Source of the DNA: Butyrivibrio sp. AE2015
Lineage (GTDB): Bacteria > Bacillota > Clostridia > Lachnospirales > Lachnospiraceae
Direction: 5' to 3'
Assembly (NCBI RefSeq): GCF_000420825.1
Contig: NZ_ATVR01000008.1
Location: 1 to 64,000 of the forward strand
Length of the DNA stretch: 64,000 nt
Shown here: one piece after another, positions 14,622 to 22,912 of the stretch
Layout: each line of letters begins with the position of its first letter
How positions within the stretch are numbered: the first letter of the stretch is position 1
Notes under the pieces: model-generated
Databases searched by the model: none
The model's input: only the letters and a program-made list of their open reading frames with translations
Told to the model about the DNA's origin: nothing
Position numbers and translations under genes: made by a program

Positions 14622-16145
14622 ATGCCTATCAGAATAACAGGAATGAACTCAGGCCTTGATACTGAAAGTATCATAACTGCGTTGACACAGACCAAGCAGG
14701 ACAAGCTGGATACTGCAAAAAGTGATCAAAAGAAATTGACCTGGAAGCAGGATATATGGAAGGATCTCAATAAAAAGGTTCAGGCTTTCTACAATGGAAC
14801 CCTTAGTACAATGAGATTTTCAAACGCATATTCAAAAAAGACTACTACAGCATCCAATACATCTGCAGTATCGGTAATTACAGGCGATGGAGCTATGGAT
14901 GCTATACAGACTTTAGATATCAATAAATTGTCAAAGGCTGCATATCTTACCGGCCAGGAAGTAAAAATAGGAGATGAAAAAGCCAAAAAGACAGCTACAA
15001 TAGATGAGCTTGACTTAAGTGCCGGAGAGAAGCTTGAATTCACAATAGGCGGTAATACAGATGATAAGATTTCTGTAACTCTTGAAGAGGGAGATACGAT
15101 TGATAGCATTCTGACCAAGCTCAAAGGGGCTGAATCATCAGATAGCCATACAAAACTCAATTTCAACTATGATGAGAACAACGGAAGATTCTTTGTATCA
15201 TCTAAGACAGCCGGAGCTGCAGCTTCATTTGACATGGTGGAAAGTGCAGCCATGACAAGGCTTGGTCTTGCCAAGACAACAACAGGATCCAATTACGTTG
15301 CTGGCTCAAGTGCAGAGATAGTTCTAAATGGAGAGACTTATACATCTGAATCTAATACTTTCGAGATTAACGGTCTTACCATAACTGCTAACGAGGAGGC
15401 TAAAGGTATAAGCCTTTCTACCAAGCAGGACACCAGCGGAATATATGACAATATAAAGAAAATGCTCAAAGAGTACAATGACCTGATGAAAGAGTTTGCT
15501 ACTCTTTATAACGCAGATAATGCTTCTAAGTATAAAATGCTGACAGATGCTCAAAAAGAGGAAATGTCAGATACAGAAGTAAAGGATTGGGAGACCAAGA
15601 TAAAAACCGGACTTTTAAGTGGCGATGAGACAGTGGGCAACATAAGAAATGCCATGAAGAATGCTATGGCTTCTTCTTATACCTTGACTACAAAGGATGG
15701 AACATCTCAGCTTTTCAGCCTTGGTAGTTTTGGAATTGCAACCGGAAGCTTTTTTTCAACAGAAGAGAACGAGCGAGATATGTTCCATATAGACGGTGAT
15801 AAAGACGACTCACTGACAAGTGGCAATACGGATCTTCTCAGTAAGATGATCAACACTGATCCGCAGGTTGTTACAGACTTCTTTACCCAGTTATCTAAAG
15901 ATCTGTATGGAAACATTTCTGATCTTATGAGAGGTACCAAGTACAGGACTTCATTTACTATTTATGAAGATAAGCTGATGGCATCTCAGTACAGTTCATA
16001 CAATACTAAGATAAATAAAGCACAGGAAGATCTTACAGCGGCACAGGATAAGCTGTACAGGAAGTATTCAAAGATGGAAACAGCTCTATCCAAGATAAAC
16101 AGCAACAGCAGTTCACTGTCAGGATTCTTTGGTACAGGCGGTTGA
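14622..16145 (+). CDS. fliD: Flagellar filament capping protein FliD (HAP2)
   Basis: FliD forms the pentameric cap that folds incoming flagellin at the filament tip. The 507-residue protein starts PIRITGMNSGLDTESIITAL, the family hallmark. An early heptad region KLTWKQDIWKDLNKKVQAFYN follows, then central beta domains (about 130-270), and a C-terminal region with YNDLMKEFATLYNA and long coiled-coil segments ending in KINSNSSSLSGFFG. Length is typical. I chose the ATG at 14622 because AAGGAG (14609-14614) is seven bases away; the ATG at 14616 is only one base from it. The next gene is fliS. Confidence 0.94.
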   Translation: MPIRITGMNSGLDTESIITALTQTKQDKLDTAKSDQKKLTWKQDIWKDLNKKVQAFYNGTLSTMRFSNAYSKKTTTASNTSAVSVITGDGAMDAIQTLDINKLSKAAYLTGQEVKIGDEKAKKTATIDELDLSAGEKLEFTIGGNTDDKISVTLEEGDTIDSILTKLKGAESSDSHTKLNFNYDENNGRFFVSSKTAGAAASFDMVESAAMTRLGLAKTTTGSNYVAGSSAEIVLNGETYTSESNTFEINGLTITANEEAKGISLSTKQDTSGIYDNIKKMLKEYNDLMKEFATLYNADNASKYKMLTDAQKEEMSDTEVKDWETKIKTGLLSGDETVGNIRNAMKNAMASSYTLTTKDGTSQLFSLGSFGIATGSFFSTEENERDMFHIDGDKDDSLTSGNTDLLSKMINTDPQVVTDFFTQLSKDLYGNISDLMRGTKYRTSFTIYEDKLMASQYSSYNTKINKAQEDLTAAQDKLYRKYSKMETALSKINSNSSSLSGFFGTGG

Positions 16146-16190
16146 TAAAAACTTTTGATAAAAAATACTTAAGAATGTGAGGGAGCACTT

Positions 16191-16592
16191 ATGCCAGTAT
16201 TATCACCACAACAAAATGCTTATGCACAGTACAAAAATAATAAGATCATGTCAGCATCAGGTCCTGAGCTTACACTTATGCTCTATGATGGTGCAATCAA
16301 GTTTTTGAACGTTGCAGAATATGCAATTGAAAAAAGTGATATCCAGAAAGCACACAATAATATTATTAAGACAGAAAAGATTATAGAGTATCTACGCAAT
16401 ACTCTGGATATGAAATACCCTGTTGCACAGGATTTCGAAAACATGTATTCTTATATTAGTAGACGACTTGTAGAGGCTAATCTTAATAAAGATAAGGATA
16501 TTGTTGTTGAGATCAATGGTCATATGCATGCTATACGTGATAACTGGGTAGAAGTAATGAAGGCCAACCACGTATTTGTTAAGGATGCATGA
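16191..16592 (+). CDS. fliS: Flagellin export chaperone FliS
   Basis: FliS wraps the C-terminus of flagellin in the cytoplasm, stops early polymerisation and passes it to the export gate. The 133-residue helical protein has AYAQYKNNKIMSASGPELTLMLYDGAIKFLN near the N-terminus, the most conserved part of the family, and helical HNNIIKTEKIIEYLRNTLD later. Length is normal. It follows fliD by 45 bases, with a fliT-like gene after it, the usual fliD-fliS-fliT order. Confidence 0.95.
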   Translation: MPVLSPQQNAYAQYKNNKIMSASGPELTLMLYDGAIKFLNVAEYAIEKSDIQKAHNNIIKTEKIIEYLRNTLDMKYPVAQDFENMYSYISRRLVEANLNKDKDIVVEINGHMHAIRDNWVEVMKANHVFVKDA

Positions 16593-16628
16593 GCCGGCGC
16601 GTGATGATTCTTGAAAGGAGTTTTCAAA

Positions 16629-17108
16629 ATGGTATCAGCCAGCCTTGATATGCTTGAAGAGAGTTTAGTAAAAAAAATCGAGGTTATGAAGCAGATTCAG
16701 GATGAAAATGAAAAACAAAGAGAAATTCTGAAAAATCCTAATGAGGTCGATGAGGAAGCTTTTGATAAGATATTAGATGTCAAAGGGGACCTGATAGATG
16801 AACTCGAAAGACTTGATGATGGATTCCAGTCATTATTCGACCGCGTAAAGGCAGAAATAAAGGATAACAAGGAGCTTTATGCTGATCAGATAAGACGGAT
16901 GCAGGGATATATTCAGGAAATCACAGGTATGAGCGCTTCAATTGAAGCTGCTGAACGTCGCAACAAAAAGCTTGCGGAGGATTACTTTAGTAACGCCAGA
17001 CATATGATGGAATTTGGAAGGCAGACATCAGCAGCCGCATTTAATTACTACCAGACCATGAACAGCTACAAAGATGTACCACCACAATTTTTTGATAATA
17101 AAAACTAA
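16629..17108 (+). CDS. Helical flagellar protein, FliT-like position
   Basis: This protein of 159 residues is almost wholly helical with strong heptad character (LEESLVKKIEVMKQIQDENEK and FDKILDVKGDLIDELERLDDGFQ). Clear motifs are missing, but the size and the position straight after fliS suggest a FliT-type export chaperone for FliD or another export helper; this is inference from context. I chose the ATG at 16629 because AAAGGAG is eight bases upstream; the GTG/ATG at 16611 lies before that site. A terminator follows. Confidence 0.65.
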   Translation: MVSASLDMLEESLVKKIEVMKQIQDENEKQREILKNPNEVDEEAFDKILDVKGDLIDELERLDDGFQSLFDRVKAEIKDNKELYADQIRRMQGYIQEITGMSASIEAAERRNKKLAEDYFSNARHMMEFGRQTSAAAFNYYQTMNSYKDVPPQFFDNKN

Positions 17109-17120
17109 TGATATTTAGAA

Positions 17121-17158
17121 CTGCGAAAGATGAATTGTCATTTTTCGCAGTAATTTTT
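17121..17158 (+). terminator. Probable terminator after the fliD operon
   Basis: CTGCGAAA (17121-17128) pairs with TTTCGCAG (17143-17150), followed by an imperfect T-run TAATTTTTAT. Confidence 0.65.
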
Positions 17159-17183
17159 ATACAGCTTTTTCAAAGACAAGGCT

Positions 17184-18614
17184 ATGGGGCAATTTATGTG
17201 GACAAAGAATGAACTGATCGATGAATTTAATGCAATTGAGAATGATATATTTGATGTTGTCAGAGTTTCAGATACAGATCCCCATTCTCTATCTGTGGTA
17301 ATAAATAGGATTAATGAATTTGCGAAGTTGGCAAATATACATATTACAGGCCTGATTGAGGAATCGGGAGATTACGATTCATTGTTAAAAAGCATGATGA
17401 AGAATACGTTAGTGGAATTAGTATCGAGTCTTCTTGGGCTTATGCAAATATTGGAAACACAAAAAATAATCCTAGGTAAAAACGATGAAGAGCTGAGTGT
17501 GTTAATACAGAAAGTAACTGAATTGTTGAGATTTGGAATTATTTCCCAGCCGCAGAAGAATGTTGGCGATATAAGTATTCAATCTGTGTTTGGAGATTTG
17601 GCTCAACTTAGCGGCGGCAATAAAGACTATTATGTTATCAATCATCTTTATCAGAATTCATGTTGGAGATTCTTACCAAGATTTCATATAGATGATGTTG
17701 CCATAGTTATGCAGGGCCCTTTTGTCAAAGACAATGATTTTACATTGGAAACATTGATGCGATATAGATATATTTACCCTGAAGTAGTTATAATACTATC
17801 TACTTGGAAAGGCGAAGTTGACGAGCTTACTGCATGGAAGCTTGGTATTTTTAAAATAGTATTATTAGAAAACAAAATGCCAAAAGACACAGGCTTTGTT
17901 AATGTTAAGCTGCAGCTGACAAGCACAAGGATTGGAATACAAAAAGCAAAAGGAATAGGAAAAACAAAATACGTTCTAAAAACAAGAACAGATCAAAGAC
18001 TGTTTTTGCCTGATTTTTTGATGCTTATGAGAAGTTCGATACATAATTATAAGTGCAATCAGCCGGGAATGAAGGAGAGAATCCTTTTTCTTGGAGGATT
18101 GCATTCTTTCTGTACCTGTCCATTTCAGCTTACAGATTTTTTGACTTTTGGAAATATAGAAGACATAGAGCATTTCTATTCAGCATCAGGAGATAGTAAG
18201 AGATTTATTAAAGGGGATACTTCTGATATTAATTACTTGGTTTACAGGTCAAAGAATATATTGGAAAGGTCACACGAAGACAGCTTTCAAGCAATTTTTT
18301 CTATGGACAGAGCAGCAAAAAATAAACTGGCTAAAGAACTCATAAGTGTTTTAGATCCTGAGACATATCTTTCTTTGACATTTTATGAATCGTATATTCT
18401 AGGAAGAAAGATAACGGAAAATGATGAGGTGCTTGCTTTATATTGGGATTTTTTGAAAAAAGGAGCAATTATCATAGATTCAGACCAGTTAATGCTCTAT
18501 TGGCACAAATATGAGAACAAGTATTACAACGAAAACTCTCTTATATCTAATGGTGGCCTGACTAACAGTGCGTGGCTTCAATTTTTGAACTATGAAGATG
18601 AAATGAACTGGTAA
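17184..18614 (+). CDS. WavE-like glycosyltransferase, copy 1
   Basis: This 476-residue cytoplasmic protein has an N-terminal helical region (about 1-160) that is not recognised and a C-terminal WavE-type domain. Diagnostic blocks are VAIVMQGPF, TLETLMRYRYIYPEVVIILSTWKGE, and YVLKTRTDQRLFLPDFL (about 265-281), where RTD is the probable metal-binding motif. WavE was first named in Vibrio cholerae lipopolysaccharide core synthesis; members are likely glycosyltransferases. Two paralogues lie at 22913 and 44784. Its place between fliS/fliT and the flagellin genes suggests filament glycosylation. The ATG at 17196 is an alternative start with a better-placed GGGG. Confidence 0.82.
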   Translation: MGQFMWTKNELIDEFNAIENDIFDVVRVSDTDPHSLSVVINRINEFAKLANIHITGLIEESGDYDSLLKSMMKNTLVELVSSLLGLMQILETQKIILGKNDEELSVLIQKVTELLRFGIISQPQKNVGDISIQSVFGDLAQLSGGNKDYYVINHLYQNSCWRFLPRFHIDDVAIVMQGPFVKDNDFTLETLMRYRYIYPEVVIILSTWKGEVDELTAWKLGIFKIVLLENKMPKDTGFVNVKLQLTSTRIGIQKAKGIGKTKYVLKTRTDQRLFLPDFLMLMRSSIHNYKCNQPGMKERILFLGGLHSFCTCPFQLTDFLTFGNIEDIEHFYSASGDSKRFIKGDTSDINYLVYRSKNILERSHEDSFQAIFSMDRAAKNKLAKELISVLDPETYLSLTFYESYILGRKITENDEVLALYWDFLKKGAIIIDSDQLMLYWHKYENKYYNENSLISNGGLTNSAWLQFLNYEDEMNW

Positions 18615-18724
18615 TGTGAAAATGTTTGTCGGCTAATCAATTAAAAATCTTAACCATTAATAATAAAAAATGCAAAAAAATTTCGAATTGCTTAAAAAAA
18701 ATAAAAAATTATTTCAAAATAGGG

Positions 18725-18751
18725 TTAACTTCGGAAACATGCTGCCGATAA
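18725..18751 (+). promoter_or_regulatory. Sigma-28 promoter of flagellin 1
   Basis: TTAA (18725-18728), 15 bases, GCCGATAA (18744-18751). The -10 element is a perfect consensus and the -35 has one difference. Confidence 0.85.
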
Positions 18752-18774
18752 TATTAGTGTAAAAAGAAAAACAA

Positions 18775-18858
18775 GCAGCCATGGAAGGGACTCCGCGTAA
18801 GCTGCAAAAGAAGAGAAGATGGAAAGGCAGCAGGGAAGCGGGCCCCGTTCATGGAGGA
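18775..18858 (+). promoter_or_regulatory. Flagellin 1 leader with alternative stems and GGA motifs
   Basis: GCAGC (18775-18779), GCTGC (18801-18805) and GCAGC (18827-18831) allow two mutually exclusive stems. Either places an ATGGAA word (18781-18786 or 18819-18824) in the loop, and a third ATGGAGG (18851-18857) is the ribosome binding site. This fits control by CsrA but is only a reading of the sequence. Confidence 0.4.
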
Positions 18859-18864
18859 TTTAAT

Positions 18865-19689
18865 ATGGTAGTACAACACAATATTACGGCTATGAATGCA
18901 AACAGACAGCTTGGTATCACAACTGATGTTCAGGCTAAGTCCAGTGAGAAACTTTCATCCGGTTACAAGATCAACAGAGCAGCAGATGATGCAGCAGGTC
19001 TTGCGATTTCCGAAAAGATGAGACGTCAGGTAAGAGGTCTTACACAGGCTTCAAACAATGCTCAGGATGGTATCTCTGCAGTTCAGATCGCTGAAGGTGC
19101 TCTTAACGAAGTTCATGATATGCTTCAGAGAATGGATGAACTTGCAACCAAGGCTGCAAATGACACTCTGGAATCTGTGGACAGACAGTATATTCAGCAG
19201 GAAGTCAAAGCCCTTATTTCTGAAATTGATCGTACATCAAGTGCTACAAAGTTTAATGAACAGAATCTTCTTGATGGAACGTTCATCAATAAAAATCTTC
19301 AGGTTGGTACTGATAATATTTCAACAGATTGTATCACAATCTGTATTCAGTCACTTAGTGCAGAAGGTATCGGTATTGATAAGGTCGCAGTAACCGGATC
19401 TGATGGAAATACAGCAAGATCTGCAATCGACAATATTAAGACAGCCCTTCAGTCAATATCATCACAGAGAGCTGACCTTGGTGCAGTACAGAACAGACTT
19501 GAACATACAATCAAGAATCTTGATAACGTAACTGAAAATACAACAGCAGCTGAATCACAGATCCGTGATACAGATATGGCGGCCGAGATGGTTAGATATT
19601 CCAATAATAACATCCTGGCTCAGGCTGGTCAGTCCATGCTGGCACAAGCCAATCAGACTAATCAGGGTGTATTGTCGCTCCTTCAGTAA
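18865..19689 (+). CDS. fliC: Flagellin 1
   Basis: This 274-residue protein is the filament subunit. The N-terminal D0/D1 part has VVQHNITAMNANRQLGI and SSGYKINRAADDAAGLAISEKMR (about residues 34-56); the C-terminal part has LGAVQNRLEHTIKNLDN and ends NNILAQAGQSMLAQANQTNQGVLSLLQ in pattern. The central variable D2/D3 domains are almost absent, so it is a minimal flagellin like those of several Lachnospiraceae. I chose the ATG at 18865, six bases after GGAGGA; an upstream ATG in frame at 18781 lies inside the leader. It is about 85 percent identical to flagellin 2 by eye. Confidence 0.96.
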   Translation: MVVQHNITAMNANRQLGITTDVQAKSSEKLSSGYKINRAADDAAGLAISEKMRRQVRGLTQASNNAQDGISAVQIAEGALNEVHDMLQRMDELATKAANDTLESVDRQYIQQEVKALISEIDRTSSATKFNEQNLLDGTFINKNLQVGTDNISTDCITICIQSLSAEGIGIDKVAVTGSDGNTARSAIDNIKTALQSISSQRADLGAVQNRLEHTIKNLDNVTENTTAAESQIRDTDMAAEMVRYSNNNILAQAGQSMLAQANQTNQGVLSLLQ

Positions 19690-19703
19690 AAATAGGATTT
19701 CCA

Positions 19704-19735
19704 ATAGGCTTCGGCATCTGCCGAAGCCTATTTTT
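19704..19735 (+). terminator. Terminator of flagellin 1
   Basis: AATAGGCTTCGGC pairs with GCCGAAGCCTATT around ATCT, followed by a short T-run. The same GGCTTCGG core is used after flagellin 2. Confidence 0.93.
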
Positions 19736-19776
19736 AAGCAGTTTCAAAATTTATATATTTTTTTTAAAAAACACCC

Positions 19777-19803
19777 TAAAGTTTTTAGAATTATAGTCGA
19801 TAA
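19777..19803 (+). promoter_or_regulatory. Sigma-28 promoter of flagellin 2
   Basis: TAAA (19777-19780), 15 bases, GTCGATAA (19796-19803), the same -10 as flgM promoter P1. Confidence 0.88.
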
Positions 19804-19873
19804 TAAAGGTGTAATACAAAACAGAGATAGTATTTAGGCCAGCACTGAATACTATTTCCTAACAATCACACGA

Positions 19874-19889
19874 GCAGCAAGGATGCTGC
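19874..19889 (+). promoter_or_regulatory. Candidate CsrA-binding hairpin in the flagellin 2 leader
   Basis: GCAGC-AAGGAT-GCTGC forms a perfect five-base-pair GC-rich stem with the hexaloop AAGGAT. CAAGGATG matches the core of the CsrA consensus CARGGAUG exactly. The ribosome binding site AAGGAGGA at about 19901 would be a second, lower-affinity site, mirroring the two-site layout known for B. subtilis hag. Confidence 0.65.
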
Positions 19890-19915
19890 CGTACATATTC
19901 AAGGAGGAATAAAAT

Positions 19916-20740
19916 ATGGTAGTACAACACAACGTCACAGCGATGAACGCAAACAGACAGCTTGGAATCACAACTGGTATTCAGGCAAAATCTAGTGAGA
20001 AATTATCATCCGGTTACAAGATCAACAGAGCAGCAGATGATGCAGCAGGTCTTGCAATTTCCGAAAAGATGAGACGTCAGATCAAAGGTCTTACACAGGC
20101 TTCTGCTAACGCTCAGGATGGTATTTCAGCAGTTCAGACAGCTGAAGGTGCTCTTAACGAAGTTCACGATATGCTTCAGAGAATGGATGAGCTTGCAACT
20201 AAGGCTGCATCAGATACATTGCAGTCAACAGATCGTGCTTACATCCAGCAGGAAGTAACAAAGCTTGTTTCTGAAATCGATCGTACTTCTAGCGCTACAA
20301 AGTTCAACGAGCAGAATCTTCTCGATGGAACTTTCACATCAAAGAACCTTCAGGTTGGTACTGATAATGTATCTACAGATACTATCATGGTTTGCATTCA
20401 GTCACTTAGTGCAGAAGGTATCGGTGTAGACGGACTTCAAGTTACTGGAGCAGATGGTAATACAGCTAGATCAGCTATCGATACTATCAAGACAGCTCTT
20501 CAGTCTATTTCTTCACAGAGAGCAGATCTCGGTGCTGTACAGAACAGACTTGAGCACACAATCAAGAACCTTGATAACGTTAATGAGAATACAACAGCAG
20601 CTGAATCACAGATTCGTGATACAGATATGGCAGCTGAGATGGTTAAGTATTCTAACAACAACATCCTTGCACAGGCAGGTCAGTCAATGCTGGCACAGGC
20701 TAACCAGACCAATCAGGGTGTTCTTTCACTTCTCGGCTAA
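19916..20740 (+). CDS. fliC: Flagellin 2
   Basis: This 274-residue minimal flagellin has the same length as flagellin 1 and only scattered substitutions, concentrated around residues 180-200 (DGLQVTGADGN versus DKVAVTGSDGN). Both termini carry the D0/D1 signatures described for flagellin 1. It has its own sigma-28 promoter, CsrA-type hairpin and terminator, so the two genes can be tuned separately. Codons are biased to highly expressed forms. The many glycosyltransferases downstream may act on exposed Ser/Thr of the short central region. Confidence 0.97.
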   Translation: MVVQHNVTAMNANRQLGITTGIQAKSSEKLSSGYKINRAADDAAGLAISEKMRRQIKGLTQASANAQDGISAVQTAEGALNEVHDMLQRMDELATKAASDTLQSTDRAYIQQEVTKLVSEIDRTSSATKFNEQNLLDGTFTSKNLQVGTDNVSTDTIMVCIQSLSAEGIGVDGLQVTGADGNTARSAIDTIKTALQSISSQRADLGAVQNRLEHTIKNLDNVNENTTAAESQIRDTDMAAEMVKYSNNNILAQAGQSMLAQANQTNQGVLSLLG

Positions 20741-20790
20741 TATTCATAAATGTAGTAAAAGCAGTCTTTTGCAGACATTGCGCTACCAAG

Positions 20791-20818
20791 AGGGCTTCGG
20801 GTTTCCGAAGCCCTTTTT
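20791..20818 (+). terminator. Terminator of flagellin 2
   Basis: AGGGCTTCGG and CCGAAGCCCT pair around GTTT, followed by five T residues. Confidence 0.94.
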
Positions 20819-20844
20819 CCGTGGCATTTAAATGAAAAAGCGAT

Positions 20845-20873
20845 TTGTTATACGTCAACAAATAAACTATAAT
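20845..20873 (+). promoter_or_regulatory. Sigma-A promoter of the glycan island
   Basis: TTGTTA (20845-20850) and a perfect TATAAT (20868-20873) are 17 bases apart. This housekeeping promoter would start the first long run of plus-strand glycosyltransferase genes, so they are not directly under sigma-28. Confidence 0.7.
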
Positions 20874-20907
20874 AAAAATATAACAGTCTGATTATAAGGA
20901 GCTTGCT

Positions 20908-22905
20908 ATGGGAAATGAGAAGCGTTTTGATGCACTGATCGTTGTAACAGCAGATGATTGCAAGAGATTGCAACCACTATATCCAAGACTTATAGAAAAC
21001 TATCCCTATGGAAAATTATGTTTTATTGGTCCGACGGATGTTAGGGCAATAATTGATTCAGACAGTAGGATAAATAATGATTCCTTTGCGATAGATGAAA
21101 ACAGTCTCATTCCCTTTAATGAAGTTCACAAGTGCATGGCAGAGAGACTCTCAGATATCCTTAAAGGCAGAGAAATGCCAAGAGCTGTTACAGGGTGGTA
21201 TTATCAGCAGTTTCTTAAGATGCAATATAGCGCTGTCTGCGAGGACGAATACTATATGGTTTGGGATGGGGACACTATTCCTTGTAGAGAAATAAAAATG
21301 TTTCAGCCGGAAACAGGTAAGCCCTATCTTGACCTTAAACATGAATTTCACCCTGAATATTTCGATACGATTTCAAAGCTCCTTCCCGGTTTCAGAAAGG
21401 TTATAGAACGATCTTTTATCTCTGAGCACATGCTAATAAAGAAAGAGATAATGAGGCATTTAATAGAGGATATAGAAAGAAATGACAGTATTCCCGGGAA
21501 ATATTTTTGGGAAAAAATAATCAATTCTATACCTCCTGAAAAAATATCTGATTCTTCTTTTAGTGAATTTGAGACATATGGAACCTATGTTGCAATGCGA
21601 TTTCCGGATGTGTATAAGCTGCGTGACTGGCACTCTTTCAGACTTGGTTCTCAGTTTTTTGGTATTGATACTATAACTGATAGAGATTTTGCGTGGCTTT
21701 CAAAAGATTTTGATGCCATATCCTTTGAGAAAAATCAGCCTATGTTCGGAAATGGCAACACATTTTTTAATGATCCTGCCTATCAGGAAAAGCTTTCAGC
21801 CAAGCAGATGCTTCAGGCTATCCAAATGGAATTTAATGGTGGCTATAAGGAGGTTTGGGCAGATGATCCCGTTACAATGAAAAATGCCAATATCACAAAA
21901 GGTGGATTTGTTAATGGAAAGGGAATAGATAACAGAACGCTTTTTATAATTGTTGATAACGGCGAAGAACAGGCTGTGAAATTTAGTGTTGAAGGAATAG
22001 AATGCACATTATCCAAACTGAATTATAAATACGTTATTACTGATGCCCATCTTCCATTCTATGCAGCTGTGAATAAGGCTGTAAGGGACCTGGATAAGAC
22101 ACAGTATAAAGACTGGGATATTTGCATTCTAAAAAGTGGTACAAGAGTTGTGTTTGATTCAGTCCATTTTTTAAAGCAGGCTCTTTATTCTGCTGAGAAT
22201 ATTGGAGCAGCCGGAAGTGTATCTAATCTTGCGGGAAATAAGCAACAGATTGATATAAAGTTTGATACTCAGCAGGAATACATAGAATTTGGAGAAAAGA
22301 ATAATGTTCTTATGGAGGATCCATACTTAGAAAGAGTCACTCTTTCTAGTAATGCCATCTTGATAAAGAGAGAAGCCTTCGAAAAAGTGGGGGGCTTTGC
22401 TGAGGAATTTGGAGATGATGGAATTGCAGGGGATGCAGATTTTTCTTTAAGGCTTCTGGCATGTGGCTACAGGCTGAGACTCGTGAGAAACAGCTTTGTT
22501 TATAGACAGCACTGGGATGAACGAGAGAATAAAGCCCCAGGGCAAGAGGGCTTGTTAAGCTTTATTTATGCAAAACCTGACATTTTTTCACAGATTTCTT
22601 TTGGAAAGATGGAACGGTTTAATGTTTTGGAAATAGGATGCGGTTTAGGCGCTAACATGAAAGCTTTAAAGAGTTTATATCCAAATGCGCAGGCGGCAGG
22701 AGTGGAGAAAAACACAGAAGTTGCGGATATAGCTGCGCAGACAGAGCTTGTCTATAAGAGTTTTTCAGACCTTGAAAAAAATATCGAGGGACCTGCTTTT
22801 AATTTGCTTATTGTGAACAAGGATGATTTTGCAGCACTTTCGCAAGATGACAAAAAGATAATAGGAAGGCTTTGTTATTCAGATTTTCAGGTAATTACAA
22901 AGTGA
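20908..22905 (+). CDS. Three-module protein: DUF6492-like GT, degenerate GT2, methyltransferase-like
   Basis: The 665 residues align by eye with the first half of the 1279-residue protein at 26645. Residues 1-325 are a DUF6492-like GT-A domain with TGWYYQQFLKMQYS and a WDGDTIP metal motif. Residues about 340-550 correspond to the GT2 module, but its first half is rewritten and the LNNDT motif is LKSGT (about 408-412), so the metal-binding acid is lost. Residues about 570-660 are methyltransferase-like with LEIGCGLGANMKAL. The HAD and SGNH modules are missing. The first domain may be active while the GT2 copy is probably inactive; the whole may act as a scaffold or single-function enzyme. Confidence 0.8.
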   Translation: MGNEKRFDALIVVTADDCKRLQPLYPRLIENYPYGKLCFIGPTDVRAIIDSDSRINNDSFAIDENSLIPFNEVHKCMAERLSDILKGREMPRAVTGWYYQQFLKMQYSAVCEDEYYMVWDGDTIPCREIKMFQPETGKPYLDLKHEFHPEYFDTISKLLPGFRKVIERSFISEHMLIKKEIMRHLIEDIERNDSIPGKYFWEKIINSIPPEKISDSSFSEFETYGTYVAMRFPDVYKLRDWHSFRLGSQFFGIDTITDRDFAWLSKDFDAISFEKNQPMFGNGNTFFNDPAYQEKLSAKQMLQAIQMEFNGGYKEVWADDPVTMKNANITKGGFVNGKGIDNRTLFIIVDNGEEQAVKFSVEGIECTLSKLNYKYVITDAHLPFYAAVNKAVRDLDKTQYKDWDICILKSGTRVVFDSVHFLKQALYSAENIGAAGSVSNLAGNKQQIDIKFDTQQEYIEFGEKNNVLMEDPYLERVTLSSNAILIKREAFEKVGGFAEEFGDDGIAGDADFSLRLLACGYRLRLVRNSFVYRQHWDERENKAPGQEGLLSFIYAKPDIFSQISFGKMERFNVLEIGCGLGANMKALKSLYPNAQAAGVEKNTEVADIAAQTELVYKSFSDLEKNIEGPAFNLLIVNKDDFAALSQDDKKIIGRLCYSDFQVITK

Positions 22906-22912
22906 GGCGGAG

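Noticed and set aside
18781-18864. Upstream ATG extending flagellin 1 by 28 residues
   Set aside because: The extension is basic leader sequence with no flagellin character; the second flagellin starts at the matching ATG.
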